Source of the DNA: Zygnema cylindricum
Lineage: Eukaryota; Streptophyta; Zygnematophyceae; Zygnematales; Zygnemataceae
Assembly (NCBI GenBank): GCA_037447655.1
Contig: JBBHKE010000621.1
Span: 1-64,000, forward strand
Reading direction: 5' to 3'
Length of the DNA: 64,000 nt
Below, piece after piece: positions 32,873 through 43,481 of this stretch. The notes beneath the pieces are model-generated. The model was not told the origin of the DNA. It was given only the letters and a program-made list of their open reading frames with translations, and made no database searches. The position numbers were made by a program, and so were the translations under genes. The number at the start of each line of letters is the position of its first letter. Position 1 is the stretch's first letter.

Positions 32873-33851
32873 TCAACCGTAACAATTGGGAACCCGCTTA
32901 CCACTAGAAGCCATACACGTGCTAACAATAACTGCCCTACCTATCTTCCAAGTGGATCCCGTGCCTACACAGAGCCCGGCATTTGTTCCCAAGCACTGAG
33001 TCCATGTTTTTGTTGTACGGAGACCACAGAATTTTTGGATCACCTTTGTACACGTGTCGCCAGCTTGCCAGATATAAGTGCGTTTAAATAATGTTTGGGG
33101 GGCTCGTGGGGTGGGAGGGGGGGGGTGTGTTGGTGGCATATATGAAAGAGCACCAACTCCTAGGAAAATATAAACATAGATGGGGAAAAAATAAATGGGG
33201 AAAAATAGATGGGGAAAAAATAGATGAGAAGAAAATAGATGGGGAAAAAATAGATGGGAAAAAAAACGAAGGAAAATGGGGTAAAATCAGTCAAAGAGTA
33301 AAATAATTTTTACAGTCGAGCAAATGAAGGATCGAACCAAAGTCGCAATCGAAATAAATGGTGAAATGGAATTAAGCATAAGAATTAGAAGTCTTAAAAG
33401 AAATAGGCATCAAAATGAGAAATCAAAATCGAAATGTTTTCAAAGTTAAACAATCATTAAGGTAAGAAATTTAGCATTTTGACAGCTCGAAAAAACTTTA
33501 AGAAGAAAAATGAGCAGAACGCAACTCTCACTAAAAAAACCATAACAGTAAAAAAACATTCTTACCATTATTGTTTACTATTATACTCCTGAACTTGAAA
33601 ATCGTGGAACCTCCCTCCATTTCAAAATCCCTCCCTCCCCCCCTATCCCCCACCCTCCCCCCCCCCCCCCCCCCCCCCCCTCCCTCCCTCCCTCCTTCCT
33701 TCCCTCCCTCCCTCCTTCCTTCCCTCCCTCCCTCCTTCCTTCCCTCCTTCCCTCCCTCCCTCTTTCCCTCCCTCCCTCAATAAATGACACAAATCTCACC
33801 TAAGACAAAAATGAGAAAGAGCAGCGGCAGTGCTCCATAGAATCTGCCCAT
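32873..33851 (-). CDS. Secreted single-LysM protein, paralogue 1 (two exons)
   Basis: Exon 1 (33,851-33,800) encodes a signal peptide, MGRFYGALPLLFLIFVL, ending at the donor G|GTGAGA. Exon 2 (33,159-32,873) follows acceptor TTTTCCTAG. The intron is phase 1, and the join gives 112 residues. After the signal comes a short Pro-rich linker, then one LysM domain (YIWQAGDTC, then KFCG, TQCLGTNAGLCVG, GRAVIVSTC) ending NCYG. There are six cysteines. LysM domains bind N-acetylglucosamine glycans such as chitin and peptidoglycan. Secreted single-LysM proteins are known in plants as LysMe. Paralogue 2 has the same exon structure, which supports the model. Unlike paralogue 2, its upstream region lacks an intact TATA box. 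A pseudogene or an untranscribed copy cannot be excluded, but the frame is intact. Confidence 0.75.
33626..33778. repeat. C24 run and (CCCT/CCTT)n in the intron of LysM paralogue 1
   Basis: A run of 24 C at 33,657-33,680 is followed by about 100 bp of CCCT/CCTT units. On the transcribed (minus) strand this is G24 and GGGA units, so it could form G-quadruplexes. Paralogue 2 has a shorter CCCT tract at the same intron position. Confidence 0.9.
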
Positions 33852-34141
33852 GACTGTCAACTTTTTAACTCTGGCCGTTTAGTTTTCCGCCGTCTGCAAA
33901 AGATAGGCGAAGGAGCTCCTGCTACAAGTTTCTCATTGTTCCTAGTATCTGGGTAATTAACTAAGTATACCTAACATAAACGGGAACTGGCAGTACTACT
34001 GTACTGTACTGAAGTGAACTAAAGTCGGTGACGTACAAATGGTACGAAATCGTACTACTAATCTTCGAAAGCTATACGTGGAGACTGCAGAGTTTTTTTG
34101 CCGTCTCCAGGAACGTACATCTCCATGAACGTGCCGCCGGT

Positions 34142-34279
34142 GATACAAAATAAAAAGGGAATTCGGCAGTGTACGAAATGATACAAAATAAAAAGGGAAT
34201 TCGGCAGTGTACGAAATGATACAAAATAAAAAGGGAATTCGGCAGTGTACGAAATGATAACAAAATAAAAAGGGAATTG
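34142..34279. repeat. 38-bp tandem repeat, about 3.6 units
   Basis: The unit contains gatacaaaataaaaaggg, aattcggcagtg and tacgaaat, starting at 34,142, 34,180, 34,218 and 34,256. Units are nearly identical. The array is absent from duplication copy 2, which has a single unit-like stretch (cagtgtacggaatggtacaa). The last unit merges into the end of the foldback element. Confidence 0.9.
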
Positions 34280-35045
34280 CTAATCGCAGAGATGATTTTT
34301 GCTGCGCGCAGGTACACCGCGAATCAAAATGAAAAGAAACGTAAATAGTGTGGCTCGATTTCGTCGAGCGTGACGACGCGCATTTTTTCATTTAATTTCA
34401 ATTTATATTTTTACGTCGGTTCGTTTTATTATAGTCTACAAAGTTTATTTCGTTTCGTTCGTTCTAATAATTTCGTACAAGACTTATAGGATTTAAACAT
34501 TGTTGACTCGTAAATAGTGTGGCTCGATTTCGTCGCGCGCGACGACGCGCATTAATTTTACGCCGGTTCGTTTTATAATAGTCACAAAGTTTATTTTCGT
34601 TCCGTGCGTATTAATATATCCGTACAAAACTTATAGTACTTCAATTTAAAGACGTTTCGTTTCATTTTGCGTCTAAGTACAATGTAACGCTTAGACGATT
34701 AAATTTCAATTAAGTGTTCACACCGTGGAGCTCAGGTAACGACAAAAAGTCACTGTCTGCAACCATTTTATTTACATGTGGTCGCCGCAGTTTTGGTACC
34801 GTAAACGCTCGCCGGCCGTGTGAATTGCTAATTTTATTATGACGGTCGACGTTCGCAAGCGCGGCAAAATTTTAAGCGGTTGAAACAATGTTATGAATGT
34901 CAAAGATGTTCAACCGATTGACCGTCAAATTTATACTCAACGGTACTTTATTTGTACCGATATGTACTTCAAACGTACATTTTTTGACAAAATGACGTAA
35001 GTGACTGTGCGCAACCAAAACAGTCACTGTCATGATCAATTCCCT
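34271..35045. mobile_element. Foldback (Mutator-like) element copy, rearranged
   Basis: The left end AGGGAATTGCTAATCGCAG equals the terminus of the complete element at 43,787, and the right end is the inverse AATTCCCT. The right arm (about 34,735-35,045) matches the other copies (gccgcagtttt, gacggtcgacgtt, ccgattgaccgtca). The left arm is mostly missing. No clear 9-bp target duplication is seen. It is absent from segmental copy 2. Confidence 0.7.
34341..34655. repeat. 169-bp tandem duplication inside the foldback element
   Basis: The block starting gtaaatagtgtggctcg recurs at 34,510. Shared parts are gacgacgcgcatt, cggttcgttttat, acaaagttta and acttatag. Confidence 0.8.
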
Positions 35046-35899
35046 TTTTTTAACTCGGCAATCGGCACTCGGCAATCGTGTCGTTAGCAATTAACTCGAA
35101 CTATAACATGGAGACGCAGTAACTGTCGCTACTGTCTCAAAGAATCCGTACATTTTGGAGTTCCTACGCCGGAACTTCCCGCAATGTTTGCTCGTAATCA
35201 TTACCCTTAGAAGCTTCTAGAACCTTTGACTACTTAATTTTGTCTTTTTTGGAAATATTAGCTGAATACTGGAGTCGTGTCAGCACTTCCTGTACGGACA
35301 GCATGCAATTTTGGAGAAATGGACGGAATTTCTGTAAGGAAACACTGATTTGGACGGCTGCAGTCCCTTGGCCTCGATGTGATGCGCTGTCACAGCCAGC
35401 ACGTCGAAATGTTGAAATCCGTTGACTTTTGAAAACTTCTCCACTTCAATATGTCGGAAATCGACGCATTTATAGAAGTATGGCGTATCGTTGGCAGAGG
35501 TCGCAAAATTGAAAATTATATATAACCGAAACCGACCTATTTTTTTCCAAAATTTGAGTAACCGACTCCCGACCGTGTTATGTCACGCTCCAAAATTGTT
35601 AACCGTTAACCGACCGTCGTTTACGAAAAAAAAAGTCAACTGAAACTCGATATGTCGCGACTAACCGTACCCGACCGTAACCGAAAAAGTACAAAATTAC
35701 AACGCTCGTTGTTTTTAGCGGTAAGCATTTATTACAAAGGAATCGTAATTATCGTAAAAAAATAATTATGTTATCCATTCTCGTTTAGATTTTTTCGATT
35801 TTCCAAAAAAAAATTACTCTAGTTTTATCAATAACTCTAATTTGGGTTTCTCTCCGTAATAATTATCCGCTTTGAATAACTTTTAGGTACACGTACAGA

Positions 35900-36857
35900 A
35901 TGTGACAAACGTACAATTTTAAGTCATTATGACGTTTGGACTACGCGGTTTGTGAAAAAGCAGTTAGGCTTCTCCATGTGCTTAAGTAAGGGATTTTTTC
36001 TGTCGTCTTCGTGTAAAACTTAGAACCGTACCACGTAAGTTTCAACCGTACAAAAAAAATGAAAAAATGAGAAGTACATTTTGCGTCATCATCGAATTTA
36101 GGATGTACTACATGTTGTCGTCTTGTGTTCTTCGACCCACGGCCACGCCACAAAAAGTCATCTTCAAACTTTTCTTTAAAACACATGGAAGATGTGCTTT
36201 AAAACTAAGAATTTTTGAAAAACAAATAGGAACACGTAGTCGTACGTGTAAAAAAAATTCAGAAAAACTCAAAAGAATTCAAACGACGACTAAAAGTGCA
36301 CGATCCGCTATATTTTGTCCGTTTGCGTTCAAGTACGACGAAGCAAAGTACGCAATTTGTTTGATTTTGTCCGTTTGCGCCTGGTACGGATTTTATTCCG
36401 CCAGGGGTCTCAAGTTTTCGATGCCATTTCACGTCAAGCGGAGAAGCGACGCAAAGGCAAATTGCAACTTCTTAAACACTGAAACGTCACAGGCTGGATG
36501 GCGATACGTCTACAATGTCACAAAACTCATGCGACTTCACAAGAAGTTGCAAAAAATAACGCGCGTCATCACAGATTGTAGACGTTGACAACCGTCACGG
36601 GCATTGTCAACGTATACAATTGTCACACCCTTAGGTAACTATGTCGTTGTTACACATTAGGATGTCTGACATCCGGGTCCGCCGGATCTACGCTAAAAAA
36701 CAAAGCGTTTTAGCTAAGTTTCAAGTACATGGAGACGCACCCTTACATCATAACGGCATGTAATAATTCATTTTTTGTACTTTTTTCATTAATACGGTAC
36801 AATTTTGCGCGGTCAAAGACCGATCGTAAGTCACACTATTTAAAACGGTACTATATT
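35900..36857. repeat. Dispersed repeat blocks inside the hAT element
   Basis: 36,030-36,120 matches 16,060-16,150, and 36,115-36,440 matches 20,463-20,760, including the ccaggggtct block. 36,440-36,660 resembles the 18.2-kb repeat (acgtcacaaa motifs). A plus frame at 36,067-36,588 crosses these repeats and is not a gene. Confidence 0.55.
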
Positions 36858-37391
36858 ACACCGCGAATAGTTATTAGTGTCAAAATTTAAATAGTGTTGA
36901 AGAAAATTTACTGTAATTGATGTTAATTACGATTTTTTTTTTTTAAAAGGTGCATTCCAATTTCGGCGTTAATGCTAATTTGGGAACAACAAAAATGGAA
37001 TAATCGTCGTAGAATTACATACATTAGTATATGTATTCGTACAAAATATTAAAACTCGTACGCCGTCGTGAAATTTAAATATCCGTACATGTCAAAGTAA
37101 TTTACGTATCAAACTAATCACTTTTTTTAAGCGCACGTTCCTATGCGTGCGCGTCTAGTTTATTTTATTTTTTGTAAAATTTTCACTTGAAAAGGTACAA
37201 TTATGTACGGTCTGACATCGACCATTCACCACACTATTTAGATATTATTTTGTTTTCGTTCTTTACGCTATTTTGTACCGTACTCTAATTAACGTCAATG
37301 AACAATTAAAATCATGTATCCCATTTGAGGAAAAAAATCAAAATTTAAAAACCCAAATTAGAATTATAGACACTAATAACAATTCGCGTAT
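36858..37391. mobile_element. Possible MITE
   Basis: Left ACCGCGAATAGTTATTAGTG and the inverse of right ACGCGAATTGTTATTAGTG form an imperfect terminal inverted repeat. The motif resembles the ends of the MITEs at 42,799 and 45,492. The interior is AT-rich. Confidence 0.35.
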
Positions 37392-38212
37392 AATTGTTAA
37401 CGCTGATTAAAAAAATAACTTGAATAATGTAAATAAAAATTTAAAGTTATTTACTCTTTTTAAGGTTTTTGGGTCAAAATTCGTGGTGACGGAATTAGCG
37501 TTAATAACGCTAATTACGATTCACGATGTAGTGTTAATGGAAAATTATGATTAATAATACTAGTCCACGTCTTTAAATAATATTGTTAACTATATTTTGT
37601 GATTTTTGTGTATAAGTAGTAGCGACTTATTAACACTAATAACAAAGAGTGTTGTAGTGGTATATCTCCCTTTGCAAAAAAACAACTCGTGTATCTCTTC
37701 TTTTTACTATTTTGTCTTTTTGCAATCTCTCTTAACAAATACTTTTTTTTTTCTCGACGTCACTTGCCTAAAGAGATTTGTTCCTAATTTTTCGTGTAAC
37801 TCTTAGATTAATGCTTAAACTCTTTTATTAAAGTTTATTCTCTCGCAAATCTAAAATTTTCGCTACAATTTTCGGACGAATTTTTTTCGACTACAATATT
37901 ATGTTATGAATTATGCAAAAAAAATAAAGTTTTAATTATGTATGTTTAAAAAATAAACCTTAGTTTTTCACATAGAAAATCAATTAGCAAAAACCAAATT
38001 GTGATGAGCAAAAAATAAAAAAAATGATTTGTGGTATCAAATACATAAATAATCAAATCACAACTTCGTCCTATTTTCAACTATATTATATAAAATCTCA
38101 ACCCCAATCTTAAAAATTACACAAAATCTATAATACTTAATGTGGTATAAATACTGCGCTTTGGTAATTTGGTAAGAAAAAAAAAGATAAACACTAGAAA
38201 AATTGTGAAATA

Positions 38213-38216
<4 letters not shown>

Positions 38217-38251
<35 letters not shown>
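38217..38251. repeat. (AT)n microsatellite
   Basis: About 17 uninterrupted AT units. Confidence 0.95.
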
Positions 38252-38252
<1 letters not shown>

Positions 38253-38283
38253 CTTAGACAATAATTAGAAAACAAAACAAAAT

Positions 38284-40965
38284 CTATGCATTTAAATGAT
38301 CTCGGTTGGATCTAACACACAAAAGACCACTAACAATTGAAGTCGCTAGCGAGCTCCTCTTCTTTGTTATCGTGTTCCCAGCACCCGAAAAATTGCATTC
38401 AGACATGGAGCTAGAAGCCGGAATAGCTAAAATAGATCTAGCAACACCAGCTAGAACAGGATATCTGTTGAAATTAATAGATTTTTAGAGTGTTTTCTAG
38501 GTATAAATATGTTAGAATAAAAGGAAAAGAAAAGGACAGGCAGCTTGCCTCCACCTCCTCTCTCTAGCCCCCATACTTGTTGTAGTCACTGAAGGATAGA
38601 GAGGGTGGTTGGCCCATGGCTGCCTAAGTTCAACAGGCAAGTATTTTTAGTAGGTTACTAAAAAGAGACCTGACAAACCCAGGAATTGATCCCAGTACCT
38701 GGCATCCGTCACCTATTACACTAGGATCAATGTTAAATGCTATAGGGTATGATAGATATATATTTATTTAGGAGTGAACGAATCCATTTAACTGAAACTG
38801 TATACGACATGCATGGATACAGTTTTGTAAAGTACGAAATACGATACTATTTCGAAACGGATACCACGCATTTTGTTTCGATAACGAAACGAATATTGCG
38901 CAAGTATTTATGACGGCTGAGATTACATTTCGGTTCATATCCAACGGCGCACATCATTGCCGAAATCTCGGAGCGATCACTTTGGCGTTTTATGACGTGG
39001 CATGACTTGGCGCCACGTGGAGAGAAAACATTCGGTCGCGGGAATTCCGAGGAACGTACGGACGAGTGAAAAGTGGACACGCATCCGCTTAAAATCCTTG
39101 TCGTACATAGGCCGTACAAAAGATACACCTGCAGTAGTACTTTTTGGTACGGTACAGTATTCTGATTGGTCCGTACTTCAGTAGATAGGAGTTATTTGAG
39201 ATAATCAGGACTTAGAAAATTTTGGTAGGCAGTCACCTCTCTCTTTGAGAGTTTGTACAAATTGGCATTTTTACTGCCTCATAACTTATCACCTGGTTGG
39301 GCGTTTTCAGAGATTCTTTTTCCTACGGACTCAAGGGAGTCCAGGCTACACAAGAGTGCAGTCAAATTGTCTGCTTAGGTAGCACTGGTTGCCATTGAAA
39401 GTGGGTTAGGTAATAACTATCTTTAGGCTTCTTGTATTTTGTAGTCCAATGGAGGACACAGAATTGCAAAATCTTCCATCTTTCACACGTACGTTGATTT
39501 TTTCCGTTCAAGTATGTTAAAGTTCAATCTTTTATCGTTGGTTAATTTTAAATCAAGTAACGTTTAATTTTATCGTTGTGGCGTTTTGTCAGTGGTAATA
39601 AGAACCTCATTTTTCATCATTTCTCACCTAAAATTGTGGAAATTATCGTATGTCGCGATGCTTTTCGTTTCTTTTTTGATACGTTGAGGACTTCCGAAAT
39701 CAACGACATCACCGAGGTTGTTTGCTAGTTTTCGAAGTTTGACCTCCACGCTTTTCGATTTTCGATACCCCAATTTTTTCAAGCTTTTGTTTTTGTCGAG
39801 GATCTAAGAGAGCCGCGACAATATGATACTCATGAAGGCCCCATTTCGGTAGTGCAAATTTCACAAAAAGTTGTTTTAATTTTTGCAAGATTGGGGAATC
39901 GGCGGGGCATTATTTTTCACCGTCATTGTAAGATGTTTTCCTTAACTTACAATGGTTGTGGAGAGACGATAGTTCAAACAAAACCAAATGTAAGGTTGGT
40001 TCTTTCAATTTTTCCATCTTTAGGGTCGCCTCTTGAAACCTTTCCAAAAATTGTATAAGTTCGGTAAAGTGAGTCTTATCGACACAAGCAAAAAGTATCA
40101 ATTTACTTTTTGCTTGAGTGATTGGTCCTATCTCATTGGATGCATCGTAAATATTCTTAAGAATTCGGAGCAAAGAATTCCACCGCGTTGCGTTTTCTTG
40201 TTTTAAAGTGTTTTTCAAAAGATTTTGTAAATTACTCTGTTTGAAAAACGTGTCCAATGATTTTCACACGTCAATTAGATAAAAAAAACCAGGAACTTCC
40301 ACATTGTATTTGCCTTTTTTAAAAGGTTCGCTCTTGTTCAAGATCGTTGTCACAATAGTAGCAATTTTATGGTCCGCGCAAGGTATCCAAGTAAACAAAC
40401 TCGGTAGACCTTCAGCCTCACACATGTTATAGCCAGTATAAGTCATGACAACGTTGAGATCAAAATTGGACATTTCAAAATTGGTCAAACAATTTTTGAA
40501 AGCCATTAAAATATTTTCCGCGGTGTGTTTTTTCTCCGGAATATGATAAACTTGAAGCGTCCGTGCATGAAGTTTAAACTCTTTGTCAATAAAATGAGCG
40601 GTTAGTGACATGAATGAGGTTCTTTTTACTGCCTCGGTACTGAGATCGATCGTGAATGGGACAAAAATATTGTTGTCAATATTTTCTCTAAGTTTTTGGA
40701 TGACCACACTACGAATATCATTCGCAGTAGATATAATGTAGTTTTTTACACTATTGAGGGACGGGAGTAGTTGGTTTTTGTCAACACTTTTGTTGGAAGA
40801 AACACCAACACCAAACAATGTTTGACAAAATGCTTGAAAACCTAGGGAAAAAAACAAAAAAAAAAATAAAGAGAATATCATACATTTACTAAACATGATT
40901 GATAAAGAAAGTTTATACCGAAACGGTTTTTTTTTTATGGATAGATAAATAAAAAACAACATCAT
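38284..40965 (-). pseudogene. hAT transposase, broken
   Basis: The central part is a minus frame at 40,264-40,965, starting usefully at an acceptor-like CCCTAG near 40,842. It shows VPFTIDLSTEAVKRTSFMSL, TAHFIDKEFKLHARTL and IPCADHK, the pattern of hAT catalytic regions. After one TGA the frame continues as LDTFFKQSN and ENATRWNSLLRIL (40,257-39,910). After another stop it runs through WGLHEYHIVAALLDPRQKQK to about 39,730. The C-terminal hATC dimerisation domain is at 38,465-38,284 (YPVLAGVARSILAIPASS, then CNFSGAGNTITKKRSSL). A solo LTR separates it from the rest. An N-terminal BED finger was not identified. Two stops and the LTR insertion inactivate it. Confidence 0.85.
38466..39468 (+). 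repeat. Solo LTR of the copia-1 family, inserted in the hAT transposase
   Basis: Starts TGTTGAAATTAATAG, like the LTR starts of copia-1 and of the element at 61 kb, and ends GAATTGCA. Flanks ATATC (38,461-38,465) and AAATC (39,469-39,473) agree at four of five bases. Shared landmarks with the copia-1 LTR include ttctaggt, the antisense B-box-like motif (38,682-38,693), catttaactg, cgaaacgaat, gccacgtgg, agagattcttt and the terminal in-frame ATG (MEDTELQ). No internal region is present. Confidence 0.85.
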
Positions 40966-42153
40966 GAAAAACTACATAATAATAAAAAAAATAAAAATAG
41001 GCGTAATGAAAAAGTGGTGAAGCTCAAATATATAAATTTATTAACAAAACAATTTATAATGACATATACACTAAAGCCCTCTTCAATAGTATTTCTAAAA
41101 AATCATACCGGAACCGTCGACTATCGAAAATGGTCGAAGGTCTTCATAACACATCAACCCCACCATTTTCCCAATTTTTTTTAGGTCACTCGTTTTCGCC
41201 TCTACTTTTGAAAGAAGGGTTGTGGTTGAGAGTTGGTACGTTAGGAAATTTAACTATCACTTCCACAAACACCATTATTTTCCATACTTTATTAAAAAAG
41301 AGCCCTTTCTTCACTAATTAACCTGGCGGTTTTCATTTTATATTTTGAAGTTCGTTTTGGATTGTAGTTTTAAGGAGCCGGGATGTTTTGTCCATACTAG
41401 TCTTCAAAAGTTTGTTGAATATGGTCAAGTTTTCTTAAATAACAATTGTTTGTTGGTTTATTGTTTGAAACATGTGGTACGCATTGGATTTGTCGTGGGA
41501 AATTGGCGTAATAATTTCATTTTAACTGATTTATTAACGAATAATTACGACAAAACGCATGACATTAACATAATAATATGATGTATTTTTGGAAAAGCGG
41601 TATAAAATGCATAATTAGCACTTCGCAATAATGCACGACTTATTAATAATTACGATTTGTCGCGTACCCTAAGTTTTGCAAAATGAATAGTCTTGCTACC
41701 GTGTCAGATATGCGATGCTAGCATTTCGCAATAATGTACGACTTATGTATGAGCCAATAATTATGATCTGTCTTGTTCCCTAAGATTTGCGAAATGAATA
41801 GTCTTACTACCGTGTCAAATTTACGACAGTAATCATGATGTCAAGTACTTCCACGATGCCAATGAGTACAAAGTACAATAATGTAGAATTGTATGGACAG
41901 GTACAAAATTTTCTTTTTATCGTTTTTTTGGTTGACCGACCGTAACCGACTTTTTTTTTTCTTGGTGAATCAACCGACCGCGACCGCCCGCCCCCAAAAA
42001 TTTGGCAACCGAATCCGTTCTAGAGCCGGCTAAGGCAGTCGGTTGACGGTCGGTCACGGTTTCGGTTGACCGTTTGCGACCTCTGATCGTTGGTCAGATA
42101 TACATCGATGAGGTTGTGCGATGTTTTTGGGTGACGACTGTCATGCTAATCGC

Positions 42154-42642
42154 CAAAGGTTGCAATCGGTTACCCAAATCCGTACTCGACCGTTACCCGA
42201 GCTCTCGCGTCAGATCCGGAACGGATTCAGGTGCCTATTTTGGGTCGATCGGATGCAAGCGGGTAATTCACAAAAAATAAACAAAAAAATAGGGTACGGT
42301 CGGGTAAGCAAAAAACAAAAAAAACGATGGTTTTGTAGGTACACTAATTTTAAGTACATTACGTGTCAATATTATCCATCATTTTTGTACTTTATGCTGT
42401 TGGAATCGTGGAAGGTATTAGGGAGATGTACCACTAATTTTGTACGAATTTGGGTACGGTCGGGGTGCGGGTAGTCGCGGGAATTCGAGTTCCGGTTAAA
42501 ACTTTTTTTTTCGGAAACTCATATCAGATAGCAGGTAACAATTTAGAAGCATGACATAACCAGGTCGGGTATCGGGTGTTCAAATTAAACAAAAAAAAAT
42601 GTCGGTTTGGGGTATCTAAATTTTTGACTTTTGAGACCTTTG
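42154..42642. mobile_element. Short hAT-like non-autonomous element
   Basis: Ends CAAAGGTTGCAA and the inverse CAAAGGTCTCAA. Flanks ctaatcgc and gtgattgg agree at about half of eight positions, so a duplication would be decayed. The interior has gtacggtcggg and ggtcgggtatcgggt motifs. It interrupts homology to segmental copy 2 near 55,370, which supports it as an insertion. Confidence 0.5.
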
Positions 42643-42798
42643 GTGATTGGTGGATGACTTATGTGCGAAACCTTGTACACGATAGCAAAATGGACATGTG
42701 TAAAAACATCAATAAAATTAAGGGTTTGTCTCATTGTAATTGAAACCTAGGAGGAACCCCAATCAGGCAACTTTCTTGTAACGACGGACAACTGTACA

Positions 42799-43020
42799 GT
42801 ACACCGTGAATCGCTATTAGGGTTAATGTTTATTTTGCCACTTAAAACACCTTTTCTCCCTACACACACGTCGGATTGTGGATCTGACGGGTGCGATTGA
42901 AAGATAAAATTTCAACTTCTTAGTAGCAGTTTCAAATTGAAAATCGGACAAGTGTGTACGGAGAAGATCCGTTTTAAGTTGCAAAAAAACTATTAACACG
43001 AATAGGGATGCACAGTGTAC
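42799..43020. mobile_element. MITE, 222 bp
   Basis: Ends GTACACCGTGAATCGCTATT and the inverse GTACACTGTGCATCCCTATT. The interior matches the MITE at 45,492 (ccacttaaaacac/ttttctcc). Confidence 0.7.
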
Positions 43021-43481
43021 TACTAAATTACGCGGGAGATGAACATGTGTCAAAGCGAGAAAAGGTGGTCCGTCCAAGATGAAGATCGTACGCTCCTTTT
43101 GTCACCCTAAAATTGTTGCCGCTAAAAAAAACAACGTTGACGAAGCGAAGAGGATTACGATGGTACAGTGACATGGTACAAATTGACATAACAAAAAACG
43201 CAAGTTCATATTTTACTTCGAAAATGGAGAGTTTGTAAGATCTTTCACTATTTCAATACGCAACCTTTAGCTTAAGTGCTACTGTACCATTCGCGTACGA
43301 AAGCTTGTTTATAAACATTACCTCATGGAACTTGTTTTGAAGATTACAGTCAATATGTCCATACAATAACAGACACCTCCCAATGGAACTAAACCTTTAT
43401 TTTTATACCAAAGGTCTCCATAAAGCTGTTTAATGCGCTTATTCTTAGATAATTTAAGAATTTTTCACGTGTATGATTTAA
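43021..43481. other. Intergenic DNA, nothing recognised
   Basis: No gene or repeat structure is seen. Confidence 0.4.

Larger units (their letters stand above)
35495..42085 (-). mobile_element. hAT transposon, 6.6 kb, with target duplications
   Basis: Perfect 13-bp terminal inverted repeats CAGAGGTCGCAAA at both ends. The 8-bp duplications ATCGTTGG lie at 35,487-35,494 and 42,086-42,093. Both subterminal regions (35,520-35,700 and 41,930-42,075) carry clustered ACCGACCGT/AACCGAC motifs, likely transposase-binding sites. A broken hAT transposase lies on the minus strand. The homologous position in segmental copy 2 (about 55,315-55,330) lacks the element, an independent empty site. Confidence 0.92.
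31650..42153. repeat. Segmental duplication, copy 1 (interrupted by insertions)
   Basis: Collinear with 52,516-55,385 in the same orientation. Shared landmarks are gcctatgat-ttaacaac, accaaattctggacttcctc, the LysM gene with its intron, the region upstream of the gene, tcgtgtcgttagc, gcttctagaacctt and gtcacagccagcac. After the hAT element, gatgacgactgtca matches again. Insertions specific to copy 1 are a 38-bp tandem repeat, the foldback element at 34,271-35,045, and the hAT element at 35,495-42,085. Confidence 0.85.

Noticed and set aside
33571-33799. Open frames on both strands rich in Pro/Ser or Gly/Arg/Glu
   Set aside because: Translation of the C24/CCCT simple repeat in the LysM intron.
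34271-35045. 9-bp target duplication for the foldback copy
   Set aside because: Flanks aaaataaaa and ttttttaac do not match; the left junction lies in the 38-bp tandem array.
36067-36588. 173-codon plus-strand frame
   Set aside because: Crosses dispersed repeats shared with 20.4-20.8 kb and 18.2 kb; no domain.
38306-38488. 60-codon plus-strand frame
   Set aside because: Antisense to the hATC domain of the hAT transposase.
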